12,779 nucleotides of DNA from RGIG1995 sp045126815 (GCA_045126815.1 JBGVPD010000036.1:1-12779), one strand, 5' to 3'; counted from the stretch's first letter, positions 1 through 7,102 are shown. Notes: generated from the letters alone by a model not told the origin. Made by a program: numbers and translations.

Positions 1-17
1 GCGACTCTAATCAACAA

Positions 18-61
18 AACAGCCCCTACTACTCAAGCAGTAGTAAGGGCTGTTCTTTTTT
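18..61 (+). terminator. Intrinsic terminator of an upstream + strand gene
   Basis: The arms at 18-33 and 39-54 pair over 16 positions with one C/A mismatch at 26/46. The loop is 5 nt, and a C plus six T residues follow at 56-61. The geometry is that of a rho-independent terminator reading rightwards. The gene it serves lies outside the window. Confidence 0.85.
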
Positions 62-72
62 GCGTATAAAAC

Positions 73-125
73 ACAATGACACTAAACTTTTACAATGACA
101 CTTAACTCCCACAATGACACTTAAC
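73..125 (+). repeat. Three 19-bp tandem direct repeats with diverged outlying copies
   Basis: The core acaatgacacttaac occurs at 73-87 (one substitution), 92-106 and 111-125, an exact 19-bp period. A diverged inverted copy lies at 131-145 and can pair with the third repeat as a hairpin. A shorter direct copy, acaatgatact, lies at 216-226. No credible ORF covers the block. Iterated short repeats near a terminus are known from some transposons, notably the IS21 family, so a transposon-end remnant is possible. No transposase is visible, and a protein-binding array is equally open. Confidence 0.7.
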
Positions 126-286
126 CCAAAGATAAGTGTCATCGTTGCACCTAAAAGATATGTCCGGCAGGCTTTGTTGCCTCAAAGGTATGGGTTTACA
201 GAAAGAATAAAAGGCACAATGATACTTTTCTTTTTTGGAACAATAGCCGAAAACCCTCGTGTTACGGGCATTTTTGATAAAAAGAA

Positions 287-331
287 AAGAACGAAAGTTG
301 CAATACCAATGGTATCATAACTTTCGTTCTT
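287..331 (-). terminator. Terminator of the tRNA-Pro unit
   Basis: A 13-bp perfect outer stem (287-299 with 319-331) encloses a second short stem (304-308 with 311-315). Read on the - strand it lies just after the tRNA CCA end and is followed by a T-rich stretch, the complement of the A-rich run at 279-288. The + strand side has no T run, so it should act leftwards. Confidence 0.8.
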
Positions 332-334
332 ATT

Positions 335-411
335 TGGTCGGAGTGACTGGATTCGAACCAGCGGCCTCATGGACCCGAACCATGCGCACTACCAAACTGT
401 GCCACACCCCG
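335..411 (-). tRNA. tRNA-Pro, anticodon CGG
   Basis: On the - strand the 74-nt body (411 to 338) folds as a standard cloverleaf. It has a 7-bp acceptor stem CGGGGTG/CACTCCG with one G-U pair, discriminator A, anticodon arm CATGG-TTCGGGT-CCATG giving anticodon CGG, and a T-arm with loop TTCGAAT. The 3' CCA is encoded (complement of tgg at 335-337). The tRNA reads proline codon CCG. It has its own promoter (427-455) and terminator (287-331), so it appears to be a single-gene transcription unit. Confidence 0.97.
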
Positions 412-426
412 TTATTTCACCCAAAC

Positions 427-455
427 ATTCTATCAAACTTATCCCCTTTTGTCAA
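427..455 (-). promoter_or_regulatory. Promoter of tRNA-Pro
   Basis: On the - strand there is a perfect TTGACA -35 (450-455), a 17-bp spacer and a TAGAAT -10 (427-432). Transcription would start around 420, about 9 nt before the mature tRNA. It sits just beyond the terminator at 484-532, so the tRNA is transcribed separately from the RNA candidate upstream. Confidence 0.85.
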
Positions 456-475
456 GTCATTTCATAAAAATGCTT

Positions 476-875
476 TACAAAACAAATAACCCTTGACTGC
501 TTCTTTTCCTAAACTACAGTCAAGGGTTATTTATGTTCACTCTTGATATCTAACATCATTGATTAACCTCTTCTTTCTTTAATTTACGATCGTCTTCAAA
601 CCTTTTCTCTTCGTTTTCTTCTTACGTTTCTACTCTTACTAACATTTTCTCCTATGCGAGATCATCTTTCGTATCTTCTTTTCTTGAAAACGTTTGAAGT
701 TTCGTCTTCTTCACTCACAAGCTTTTCTTTAATTCCTTCTCAAATCACTATTTGAAAACACATACCTCACAATCTATAATATTGGCTCTTCCTTTTTTTC
801 CTTATCAGTTAATCTTCCGCCTTTTCAAAAGATCAACCGTTTCGGTTACTTGTACATTGGACTCACCCTTTCTTC
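476..875 (-). ncRNA. Candidate structured non-coding RNA, about 400 nt
   Basis: No substantial ORF is found on either strand, yet the stretch has a candidate - strand promoter (882-910) and a clear - strand terminator (484-532). The predicted RNA is very purine-rich. Its helices nest consistently. An outer 7-bp pairing joins 808-814 to 561-567. Inside it, a 14-position helix with one mismatch joins 686-699 to 594-607, and a 9-bp hairpin with a 4-nt loop lies at 737-758. A 5-bp hairpin AACCG-AAA-CGGTT sits near the 5' end (835-847). I saw no conserved RNase P, tmRNA or SRP RNA motifs. The family is unknown, and the ends are inferred from the promoter and terminator. Confidence 0.5.
484..532 (-). 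terminator. Terminator ending the candidate ncRNA
   Basis: Sixteen perfectly paired bases (484-499 with 517-532) include a GC-rich core, CCCTTGACTG/CAGTCAAGGG, around a 17-nt loop. On the - strand the stem runs into TTATTTGTTTTG, a usable U-tract. The + strand side continues as TTTATGTTCAC and is poorer. Its presence where no gene is recognisable implies a transcript from the right that ends here. Confidence 0.75.
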
Positions 876-881
876 GCTTAT

Positions 882-910
882 ATGTTACCATATTTTAAGC
901 GCTTTTGCAA
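882..910 (-). promoter_or_regulatory. Candidate promoter of the ncRNA
   Basis: On the - strand, TTGCAA (905-910) is followed after exactly 17 bp by TAACAT (882-887). Each hexamer matches consensus at 4 of 6 positions. A start near 875 would give an RNA of about 400 nt ending at the terminator at 484-532. Support is moderate and comes mainly from the matching terminator and the absence of a gene. Confidence 0.45.
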
Positions 911-995
911 TACATTTTTTGTACAAATTTTATTAATTATTTTTGTGCAACACAGAGAACTTTGTATATTGTGCACACATCTTTGTTAAAACCCC

Positions 996-1024
996 TTGAT
1001 TTTCACATTTGTTTATGGTATACT
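996..1024 (+). promoter_or_regulatory. Distal candidate promoter of the MFS gene
   Basis: TTGATT (996-1001), a 17-bp spacer and TATACT (1019-1024) form a good vegetative promoter about 100 bp before the coding start. If used, it gives a longer leader than the proximal promoter. The sequence around both -10 boxes is similar (atggtata). Confidence 0.5.
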
Positions 1025-1069
1025 ATATTTGTTGTGTAACTTTTATTTGCACAACTTTTTTATTTCTCC

Positions 1070-1097
1070 TTGCATATTCCAAAATATATGGTATAAT
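1070..1097 (+). promoter_or_regulatory. Proximal promoter of the MFS gene
   Basis: TTGCAT (1070-1075), a 16-bp spacer and a perfect TATAAT (1092-1097). Transcription would begin near 1104, inside the palindrome at 1102-1118 and about 23 nt before the start codon. Confidence 0.65.
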
Positions 1098-1101
1098 ACC
1101 T

Positions 1102-1118
1102 TCGAATAAATTATTCGA
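1102..1118. promoter_or_regulatory. Operator-like palindrome at the MFS transcription start
   Basis: Two perfect 8-bp arms, TCGAATAA and TTATTCGA, flank one central A. The palindrome starts 4 bp after the -10 box, covers the predicted start site and touches the GAGG ribosome-binding site (1117-1120). A repressor dimer bound here would block initiation. Alternatively, in a transcript from the distal promoter the hairpin could mask the ribosome-binding site. No regulator gene is adjacent. Confidence 0.55.
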
Positions 1119-1126
1119 GGCGTACT

Positions 1127-2365
1127 ATGAACAAAAATCAAAAACTTGTCAAATTTGCCTGTTATTCCGGCAACGTTTCTATGTCAGTAGCGGCAAACAT
1201 CTCACCCATTCTTTTTATAACCTTTCATTCGCTCTACGGAATATCATATTCTCTTTTGGGGTTTTTGGTATTAATAAACTTCTTAACCCAGCTTACGATC
1301 GATCTGATATTTTCATTTTTTTCTCACAAATTTAATATAAAAGCAACTGTTAAAACAATGCCTTTGCTTACAGTTTTAGGTTTAGTTATTTATGCTATGT
1401 CACCAATTCTTTTCCCAAACAATATTTATGTAGGACTTATAATTGGAACGTTTATTTTTTCCGCATCAAGCGGATTAGGCGAAGTTTTGCTTACCCCCGT
1501 TATTGCTGCTCTGCCTTCAAATGACCCTGACAGAGAGGTTAGCAAACTCCACTCCATTTATGCATGGGGAGTTGTATTAGTAGTCATATTTTCCACAATT
1601 TTTCTCACAGTCCTTGGAACTTCCTACTGGCAGTGGTTGGCGATTATTTTTACAGTCATTCCCATTCTTTCAGCCATACTATTCTCTATATCAGACATCC
1701 CCAACGTTCAACCGCCAAAAAAAGCATCCAACGCCTTACAAACGTTAAAAAACCGAACACTTTGGATATGTGTTCTTGCCATATTCTTAGGCGGTGCTGC
1801 CGAATGCACGATGGCACAATGGGCGTCAGGCTATCTTGAAAAAGCTCTTGGATTACCCAAGATATTGGGAGATACATTCGGTGTTGCACTTTTCGCTCTA
1901 ATGATGGCGATAGGTCGTACATTATATTCAAAGTCAGGAAAAAACATAGAAAAGCTTTTAATATTAGGCTCATTCGGTGCTACGGTTTGTTACGCACTAA
2001 CGGCAATATCGCCCTTCCCCATTTTAAGTCTTATTACCTGTGTTCTAACAGGTTTTTGCGTATCTATGATGTGGCCGGGCACTTTAATCCTTACATCCGA
2101 CCTGATTACAGACAGCAGCGTAATTATGTATGCTATGCTTGCGGCAGGGGGAGATTTCGGAGCTTCGGTTGGCCCTCAGCTTGTGGGATTGATCGCAGAT
2201 TTTGCATCACAAAACAAAACTGCGCTCGTTTTGGCAAATAATCTTAATCTTTCTCCCGACCAACTTGGAATGAAGCTCGGAATTATAGTCAGCACATTCT
2301 TCCCTTTCCTTGCAATTTTCATCTTCAGTAAACTCTATAAATTAAAAAAGCAAAACTCTAAATAA
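1127..2365 (+). CDS. MFS transporter, sugar-permease-like
   Basis: A 412-residue, strongly hydrophobic protein with about 12 membrane segments in two halves, joined by a polar central loop near residues 190-210 (PPKKASNALQTLKNR). That is the standard size and plan of a major facilitator. The HSIYAWG motif in the N-terminal half and the acidic GGAAECTMAQWAS segment opening the C-terminal half resemble the fucose-permease-like branch of the superfamily. That suggests uptake or efflux of a sugar or similar small solute, but the substrate cannot be read from the sequence. The ATG at 1127 is supported by GAGG 6 nt upstream. The gene is monocistronic, with its own promoters and a shared terminator at 2412-2458. 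Confidence 0.85.
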   Translation: MNKNQKLVKFACYSGNVSMSVAANISPILFITFHSLYGISYSLLGFLVLINFLTQLTIDLIFSFFSHKFNIKATVKTMPLLTVLGLVIYAMSPILFPNNIYVGLIIGTFIFSASSGLGEVLLTPVIAALPSNDPDREVSKLHSIYAWGVVLVVIFSTIFLTVLGTSYWQWLAIIFTVIPILSAILFSISDIPNVQPPKKASNALQTLKNRTLWICVLAIFLGGAAECTMAQWASGYLEKALGLPKILGDTFGVALFALMMAIGRTLYSKSGKNIEKLLILGSFGATVCYALTAISPFPILSLITCVLTGFCVSMMWPGTLILTSDLITDSSVIMYAMLAAGGDFGASVGPQLVGLIADFASQNKTALVLANNLNLSPDQLGMKLGIIVSTFFPFLAIFIFSKLYKLKKQNSK

Positions 2366-2411
2366 TATCAACTACATACATAATTCTTACTATTAAAAAA
2401 ATAGAGATTAA

Positions 2412-2458
2412 AAAAACTAAGATTAAACAAAACGTTTAACCTTAGTTTTTATTTTTAT
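2412..2458. terminator. Bidirectional terminator between convergent genes
   Basis: Arms at 2412-2428 and 2434-2450 pair almost perfectly, with one A/C mismatch and loop aaaac. T runs follow on the + strand (2446-2455), and the A run at 2410-2416 gives a U-tract on the - strand. It can end both the MFS gene and the - strand lipoprotein gene, whose stop codon (2455-2457) lies within the T-rich tail. Confidence 0.85.
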
Positions 2459-4404
2459 CTCGGAGGGCGTTGTCCTCCCATGCCACCCATACCGCCCATA
2501 CCGCCGGATGAGCCGTATAAGTTTGATGTTAGATTAATTTTAACTACTTCGTTTCCACCGTTCTTTGTTGTATTTTCAGCGTAGCCGTTACTGTCTGCAC
2601 CTTTAATTTCAGCGCCTTTTACTATCGTATATTTATTACCGCTTTGTAGACCTGAAGACGAAACAACTATATGCGAAAACGCCTTCTTTGACGTTACACA
2701 CACAATAACGTTACCGTCCTTATCGCAAACAGCAATATTATCTTCAGCTTTTCCTGAAGATATTCCAACTGCAATAGCACCTTGGTTTTGAGCCTCGCTA
2801 AAACCTTGCGCCATTCCCGAAGAACCTATTGCTATAAACGTTCCGCCCGATATTAATGCCTTACTGTCATAGTCAAGCGAACCATTTCCGCTATTAGTAG
2901 GTCCGTAAACGATAGTAACACCACCGGTAACTGTAATACTTCCGTTGGCATCTATACCGTCACCCGATGCATCTATAACGTTATATCCGCCTGATATTGC
3001 AATCCTACCCGTTGAGTTTGTAAAGCCGCCCATTCCGGGACGTCCGTTCATTCCCGATGAGTCGTTTCCTCCCGCAGCATTCAACCCGTCATCCGAAGAA
3101 ATAACCGTCAAGTTACCACCTGATATAACGATATCCGAGCTTTCAAGACCTTCGTAACTCTTATTTATAAAAATCTTACCGTTTAATATAGATAAAGCCG
3201 TGTCTCCATGCATACCGTCGTCACCTGACGAAATATCAAAACTACCGTTCTTTATTTCAACAGTTCCGTTTGAATGTACCGAATCGTCTGCCGAATCTAT
3301 TTTAAATACACCGTCAGATATCAATATATCTTTACCCGATTTTATACCTTTTGCCGACTCATTTGAAGAAGTCTGATTATTTGTAATAATAGAAGTACCG
3401 GTTACGCTCGCATCTCTTTTTCCGGGCTTTTGAGGTCTATTCCCAAAGTCGTTTCCGCCAAATCCCCAGTTGTTATTAAATCCACCGTTATCGTTGGCAG
3501 AAGAATTTTTTGAGCCGCCACCGCTGACTATATCAAATTCACCGTTATCAATCTTCAAAACGGTTTGCGCCTGTATTCCGTCGTTACCCGAAACAATATT
3601 AAACTTTCCTCCGCTTATATAGACGTAACCCTTATCCGTATCATCTTCGTTATCCGAACGTATTCCGTCACTTCCTGCATTGAGTGTGAAATCACCGTCC
3701 GATATTTTTACACAGTCCTTTCCGTTAAAACTGACCCCTATGCTTGTTATATTATAATTACCGCCCGTTACAACAAGGTCGTCTTTTGATACAATTCCGT
3801 GCTTACAGTTACCGTTTACAGTTAGGATTCCGCTACCGTTAAAGGTTAAGTCAGCTTTGCTGAACAATACTCCGTCAACGTTAGTCTCTCCGTCTATATA
3901 CGAATAATCATTTCCGTCAGATAAAATATTTGAGCTTCCGTGTGCAAGTGTTATAAAAACTTTATCTGCATTTTTTATATATATTGCAGGACTTTTTTCG
4001 TTATTTATCTCAAGGTTATTCAGAACGATTTGTATCTTACTGTTATCATCGGAATCTACGATAACTGTACAATTTGAAGTCTTTCCCGACAAAATATACG
4101 TTGCTTCATCGGTCAGCTTTAATATACCGTTTTCAAAGGCAGCACCTTTATCGGATATTACTGCATTTTCTTCCGACAACTCTATCTTTACCGCCGTATT
4201 TTCATTATAACTGTCCCTATTATCTCGGTCGGTAAAATCAAAATCCATACCTACTGTATCTGTCTTTTGGCTGTTTATTTCTTCCTGAATCTTTTCAACT
4301 TCAATATCGGCGTCATTGTTTTGTTTTTTTCCGCACGATCCCAACATTGATAAAAACATAGCCAAACACAACAGTAATGATAATATTTTTACTCTATTTC
4401 TCAT
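2455..4404 (-). CDS. Cthe_2159-like carbohydrate-binding beta-helix lipoprotein
   Basis: A 649-residue exported protein. Basic N-terminus, hydrophobic segment 7-21 and lipobox L-G-S-C with Cys24 as the lipidation site predict a membrane-anchored lipoprotein. A polar linker follows. Most of the chain is a ladder of about 20-25-residue repeats of the type I-S-G-G-x-F-x-I-x-S-G-x-D-G-I, the parallel beta-helix pattern of the Cthe_2159 family (DUF4353), whose founder binds acidic and cellulosic polysaccharides and calcium. The C-terminus is a low-complexity GGMGGMGGMGGQRPPR tail. Its ATG overlaps the DUF4956 stop by 4 nt (ATGA) with GAGGAG just upstream, so translation is probably coupled. Surface polysaccharide binding is a family inference; the ligand is unknown. 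Confidence 0.85.
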   Translation of the reverse strand: MRNRVKILSLLLCLAMFLSMLGSCGKKQNNDADIEVEKIQEEINSQKTDTVGMDFDFTDRDNRDSYNENTAVKIELSEENAVISDKGAAFENGILKLTDEATYILSGKTSNCTVIVDSDDNSKIQIVLNNLEINNEKSPAIYIKNADKVFITLAHGSSNILSDGNDYSYIDGETNVDGVLFSKADLTFNGSGILTVNGNCKHGIVSKDDLVVTGGNYNITSIGVSFNGKDCVKISDGDFTLNAGSDGIRSDNEDDTDKGYVYISGGKFNIVSGNDGIQAQTVLKIDNGEFDIVSGGGSKNSSANDNGGFNNNWGFGGNDFGNRPQKPGKRDASVTGTSIITNNQTSSNESAKGIKSGKDILISDGVFKIDSADDSVHSNGTVEIKNGSFDISSGDDGMHGDTALSILNGKIFINKSYEGLESSDIVISGGNLTVISSDDGLNAAGGNDSSGMNGRPGMGGFTNSTGRIAISGGYNVIDASGDGIDANGSITVTGGVTIVYGPTNSGNGSLDYDSKALISGGTFIAIGSSGMAQGFSEAQNQGAIAVGISSGKAEDNIAVCDKDGNVIVCVTSKKAFSHIVVSSSGLQSGNKYTIVKGAEIKGADSNGYAENTTKNGGNEVVKINLTSNLYGSSGGMGGMGGMGGQRPPR

Positions 4405-5069
4405 AGCTCCTCATTTCCGAAAACCGATTGACACAAAGCTACTTCAAGGTTTCCGTTTCTAATACGCAGTTGATCTATAAATTCTTTTTGTTCTTTAGTA
4501 TTATTCAACAACACTCTGTATTTAAGCTTATAGAGACTGCCCATATTCGTTGTCTTAACTTCCAACAGTTCGCTCTTATTCGTGTATTTTTCAAAAACTT
4601 CATCAAACAGTTCGGTATAATTGAGTGACTCAGGTACAGTTATGCGCAGATCAAACTCTTTCTCTCTTACCATCGGGATAAAACTTAAAGCAACCATTAC
4701 CCCGCCGACTAAAAGTGTAAATATTACTGCTATACCAACATATCCTGCCGCACACGTTAAACCTGCGGTCATAGCCAAAAATATTGTCGCTATATCCCTT
4801 GCCTTGCCGGGAACAGAACGAAATCTGACAAGAGAAAATGCACCTGCTACTGCAATACCCGTTCCAACATTTCCGTTTACCATCGTTATGACAGTTTCAA
4901 CAATAGGCGGCAACAGTATCAAACATACTATAAAGCTTTTTGATACCCTTGACCTTACAGAAGCGCAAAAAGCTGTTATAAGGCCACATAAAAGAGAGGA
5001 AAAAACGCAAACAAGGTAGACTGTTAAAGTTAATTCACTTTTTATTATTGTACCAAAAATTTCAGACAT
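4401..5069 (-). CDS. DUF4956 family membrane protein
   Basis: 222 residues. The N-terminal two thirds holds about four to five membrane segments (roughly 12-34, 44-64, 92-110 and 111-131) around the conserved motif AFSLVRFRSVPGKARDIATIF (77-97). That motif is characteristic of DUF4956 proteins. The C-terminal 85 residues form a soluble, charged cytoplasmic domain. I place the start at the ATG at 5069: GGAG lies 9 nt upstream and the codon overlaps the VTC gene end by 8 nt. An in-frame ATG at 5102 would lie deep inside the VTC gene and lacks such a site. The family regularly neighbours VTC-domain genes, so it is probably the membrane partner of that enzyme; the biochemical role is unknown. Confidence 0.85.
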   Translation of the reverse strand: MSEIFGTIIKSELTLTVYLVCVFSSLLCGLITAFCASVRSRVSKSFIVCLILLPPIVETVITMVNGNVGTGIAVAGAFSLVRFRSVPGKARDIATIFLAMTAGLTCAAGYVGIAVIFTLLVGGVMVALSFIPMVREKEFDLRITVPESLNYTELFDEVFEKYTNKSELLEVKTTNMGSLYKLKYRVLLNNTKEQKEFIDQLRIRNGNLEVALCQSVFGNEEL

Positions 5070-5793
5070 ATACAATATCTCCTTCTTCATTATTTTTTTC
5101 AATATTATTTATATAATGCATATACGCCTTTCCGTATTTCGAAAACGAAGAGGGATATATTTTGCACAAACTTAAAATTTCCGCCAATTCAATAGGCATA
5201 CTTCCGGGTGTTTTTATTTCCATTAGTATGCTGTCTTCGGGTATTATCCTTACCCCCGAACTTCCCTTTTGAAGAGAAAGGTCATTCATTCTGTACCGAA
5301 CGTTTCTGTCAAACGTTAATCTGATATCCTTATCATTCTTCCAGTAAAACGCCTCTCGCTCGTATGATAAAACAACCTTCGGTTTTGGGTTTTCATATAT
5401 TTTCATACACCAATCAATCTCGCGCATTATTTGGGAATCTGTCGGCCTATTTCCGTTTTCTATGTAGTCGGAAACCTGATTACACGTTAAAGATAGTCGC
5501 CTTTTGTATACTATCCCCTTATACTTCTTTTTAATTTCAAAAAACACTCTGCTGTCGTCAGTCGGAACACCATAGCTTCGTATGCGAAGTTTTTCTTTAT
5601 ATGCCATAGCATCTATGGAGTTTCGAATAAGCAAAAAATTTGGAGTGTCAAGGTAAATGTTAGAAACGGTGCTTTTCCCATACTCATCACAGTCTATTTT
5701 ATCTTCTATTAAATTATAAAGCATCGAATACTGCTCAAGTGTTAGAAAATACTTCTTTTCAACACGTTTGAATAAATATGTTATTTTTGCCGT
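5062..5793 (-). CDS. VTC-domain polyphosphate polymerase-like protein, apparent ACG start
   Basis: The VTC domain belongs to the triphosphate-tunnel fold that makes polyphosphate from ATP in yeast Vtc4. Counting from 5793, 243 residues carry its hallmarks: FKRVEKKY (8-15), YKEKLRIRSYG (65-75), FFEIKKKYKGIVYKRR (84-99), SYEREAFYW (143-151), RLTFDRNVRY (158-167), MEIK (191-194) and SFSKY (216-220). These supply the basic tunnel and acidic metal ligands. The first ATG (5724) would remove FKRVEKKY and has no ribosome-binding site. GGAGG at 5803-5807 is 9 nt before ACG at 5791-5793, which begins (T/M)AKITYLFKRVEKKY. No ATG, GTG or TTG lies in frame between the upstream stop and 5724. First gene of a three-gene operon with DUF4956 and the lipoprotein. 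Confidence 0.8.
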   Translation of the reverse strand, partial: TAKITYLFKRVEKKYFLTLEQYSMLYNLIEDKIDCDEYGKSTVSNIYLDTPNFLLIRNSIDAMAYKEKLRIRSYGVPTDDSRVFFEIKKKYKGIVYKRRLSLTCNQVSDYIENGNRPTDSQIMREIDWCMKIYENPKPKVVLSYEREAFYWKNDKDIRLTFDRNVRYRMNDLSLQKGSSGVRIIPEDSILMEIKTPGSMPIELAEILSLCKIYPSSFSKYGKAYMHYINNIEKNNEEGDIVYV

Positions 5794-5802
5794 AGTTCCC
5801 CA

Positions 5803-5807
5803 CCTCC
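5803..5807 (-). promoter_or_regulatory. Ribosome-binding site that places the VTC gene start
   Basis: A perfect GGAGG on the - strand, within AGGAGGTGGGG, sits 9 nt before the ACG codon at 5791-5793 and 78 nt before the first in-frame ATG. It argues that translation begins at or near the ACG. Confidence 0.7.
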
Positions 5808-5874
5808 TAGATTTTTATTTCTATACTACCCCCTTTATGTGTTTATTTGGTGAAGAGTTGTTGAATTTTTGTTG

Positions 5875-5928
5875 AAAAAAACACCTGTTTTAACTCGATT
5901 TGTTCACGGTTAAAACAGGTGTTTTTTT
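5875..5928 (-). terminator. Terminator of the fhs-tsaEB-rpiB operon
   Basis: A long perfect stem joins ACACCTGTTTTAAC (5881-5894) to its complement (5909-5922), extended by A and T runs on each side (5875-5880, 5923-5928). On the - strand it follows the AI-2E-family gene by 11 nt and ends in a T run. It is symmetrical and could also stop + strand transcription. Confidence 0.9.
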
Positions 5929-5939
5929 CTATTCAGCTT

Positions 5940-7073
5940 TTAATTAATATCAATTTTCTTTTCTTCAAGTTTTTTGTTTGAATAATCTTTCACAAGTGTA
6001 AATGCAACGGCGGTTAACGGAATAAAAAATACGATTCCGAAAATTCCCATCAAATTACCGCCCACCAACGCCGCAACAAGCGTCAAAAGCGGTGACAAAC
6101 CTACCGAGTTTCCAACCACGTGAGGATATATAAACTGAGTTTCTATAAATTGCACTACGCAGAATACAATTATACTTATCAATGCCTGCATTGGACTTAC
6201 AAGCAAGATCAAAAATGCTCCGATAAAACACGCCGCAAATGCGCCGACATAGGGAATAAATGCCGAAAGTCCCGTCATTATTCCGATAACTCCCGCATAA
6301 GGTATACGGAATATCAAAAATGTAATCGTGATAAGAACACCCAGTATACAAGCCTCTATACACTGCCCCGATAAATACTGCGAAAAGATCTTACTCGACA
6401 GATCACCGACGTAGCACACCTTGTCTACTATTTCTTTTTTCACAAAAGAGTACATAAGTTTTTTTGCTCTCCTGATTACAGTATCCTTGCTGACCAAAAC
6501 ATACATTGATATTACAAGAGCAAACAGGAAACTTAAAAATCCCGATACCGTAGCAGTTGCAACGGATATTATAGAAGCAAACAGTTCACCTGCTCCCATA
6601 GTAACTTTTTCAACCAAGCCCGATACGTCAAACGTTGATACCCACGTATTTAATCTTGTCGTATCTATATTATACTTTTCAAGGAATACCAAAAGCTCGG
6701 GAAGTTTTATCTTTATTTGTTCGTACGTACTTACTGACGCTTCCACTATTTCGGGTACAGCGATAGTTAACGCCAGAGAGACAACTATCATAATAGACAA
6801 AACAGCAAGAATCAAGCTTACTAAATACACAATACGTACCGGCGGTTTCTTTTTTGATTTTTTAAACATTTTTCCTATAAGCTTTTCAAAAAATCTCATA
6901 GGAACGTTAAGTACAAATGCAATTATAAGACCTATACAAATAGGCTTTACAACACCCCATACTTTTATCAAGATACCCAATACTTCGCTGACATTCGTTA
7001 CCGCAGCGTATAGCAATACGGTAAAGGTTATCAAAGATAATATAGCCCTTCTTGTTTTTTTATCCACCAACAT
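5940..7073 (-). CDS. AI-2E family transporter (UPF0118 membrane protein)
   Basis: A 377-residue membrane protein with paired N-terminal helices, a basic cytoplasmic stretch (FKKSKKKPP), a long amphipathic middle region, and a hydrophobic C-terminal half. That half contains GLSAFIPYVGAFAACFIG, QFIETQFIYPHVVGNSVGLSPL and GIFGIVFFIPLTAV, the signatures of the PerM/TqsA/YdiK family. Members export diverse solutes; some are linked to autoinducer-2 or Na+/H+ exchange, so the substrate is open. The start is ambiguous: GTG (7076), ATG (7073), TTG and GTG codons follow one another behind AAAGGGAG. I chose the ATG. Last gene of the operon, 29 nt after the HMA-protein gene and 11 nt before the terminator stem. 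Confidence 0.85.
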   Translation of the reverse strand: MLVDKKTRRAILSLITFTVLLYAAVTNVSEVLGILIKVWGVVKPICIGLIIAFVLNVPMRFFEKLIGKMFKKSKKKPPVRIVYLVSLILAVLSIMIVVSLALTIAVPEIVEASVSTYEQIKIKLPELLVFLEKYNIDTTRLNTWVSTFDVSGLVEKVTMGAGELFASIISVATATVSGFLSFLFALVISMYVLVSKDTVIRRAKKLMYSFVKKEIVDKVCYVGDLSSKIFSQYLSGQCIEACILGVLITITFLIFRIPYAGVIGIMTGLSAFIPYVGAFAACFIGAFLILLVSPMQALISIIVFCVVQFIETQFIYPHVVGNSVGLSPLLTLVAALVGGNLMGIFGIVFFIPLTAVAFTLVKDYSNKKLEEKKIDIN

Positions 7074-7102
7074 CACTCCCTTTCCGCACTATCCTACTTA
7101 TC

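Noticed and set aside
114..320. 68-codon + strand ORF over the tandem repeats
   Set aside because: Its start lies inside a repeat and its end inside the tRNA-Pro terminator. There is no ribosome-binding site, and the translation resembles no known protein.
805..891. 28-codon - strand ORF rich in Lys and Arg at the promoter end of the ncRNA region
   Set aside because: No ribosome-binding site precedes the ATG, which overlaps the proposed promoter. A leaderless small protein cannot be fully excluded, but nothing supports it.
1009..1335. 108-codon + strand ORF overlapping the MFS promoter and start
   Set aside because: It is a different reading frame of the clear MFS gene and spans the promoters and palindrome; no ribosome-binding site.
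2455..2510. GGM-repeat tail of the lipoprotein as a frameshift product
   Set aside because: It stays in frame with the upstream domain and low-complexity Gly-rich tails are plausible in surface proteins, so no frameshift need be invoked.
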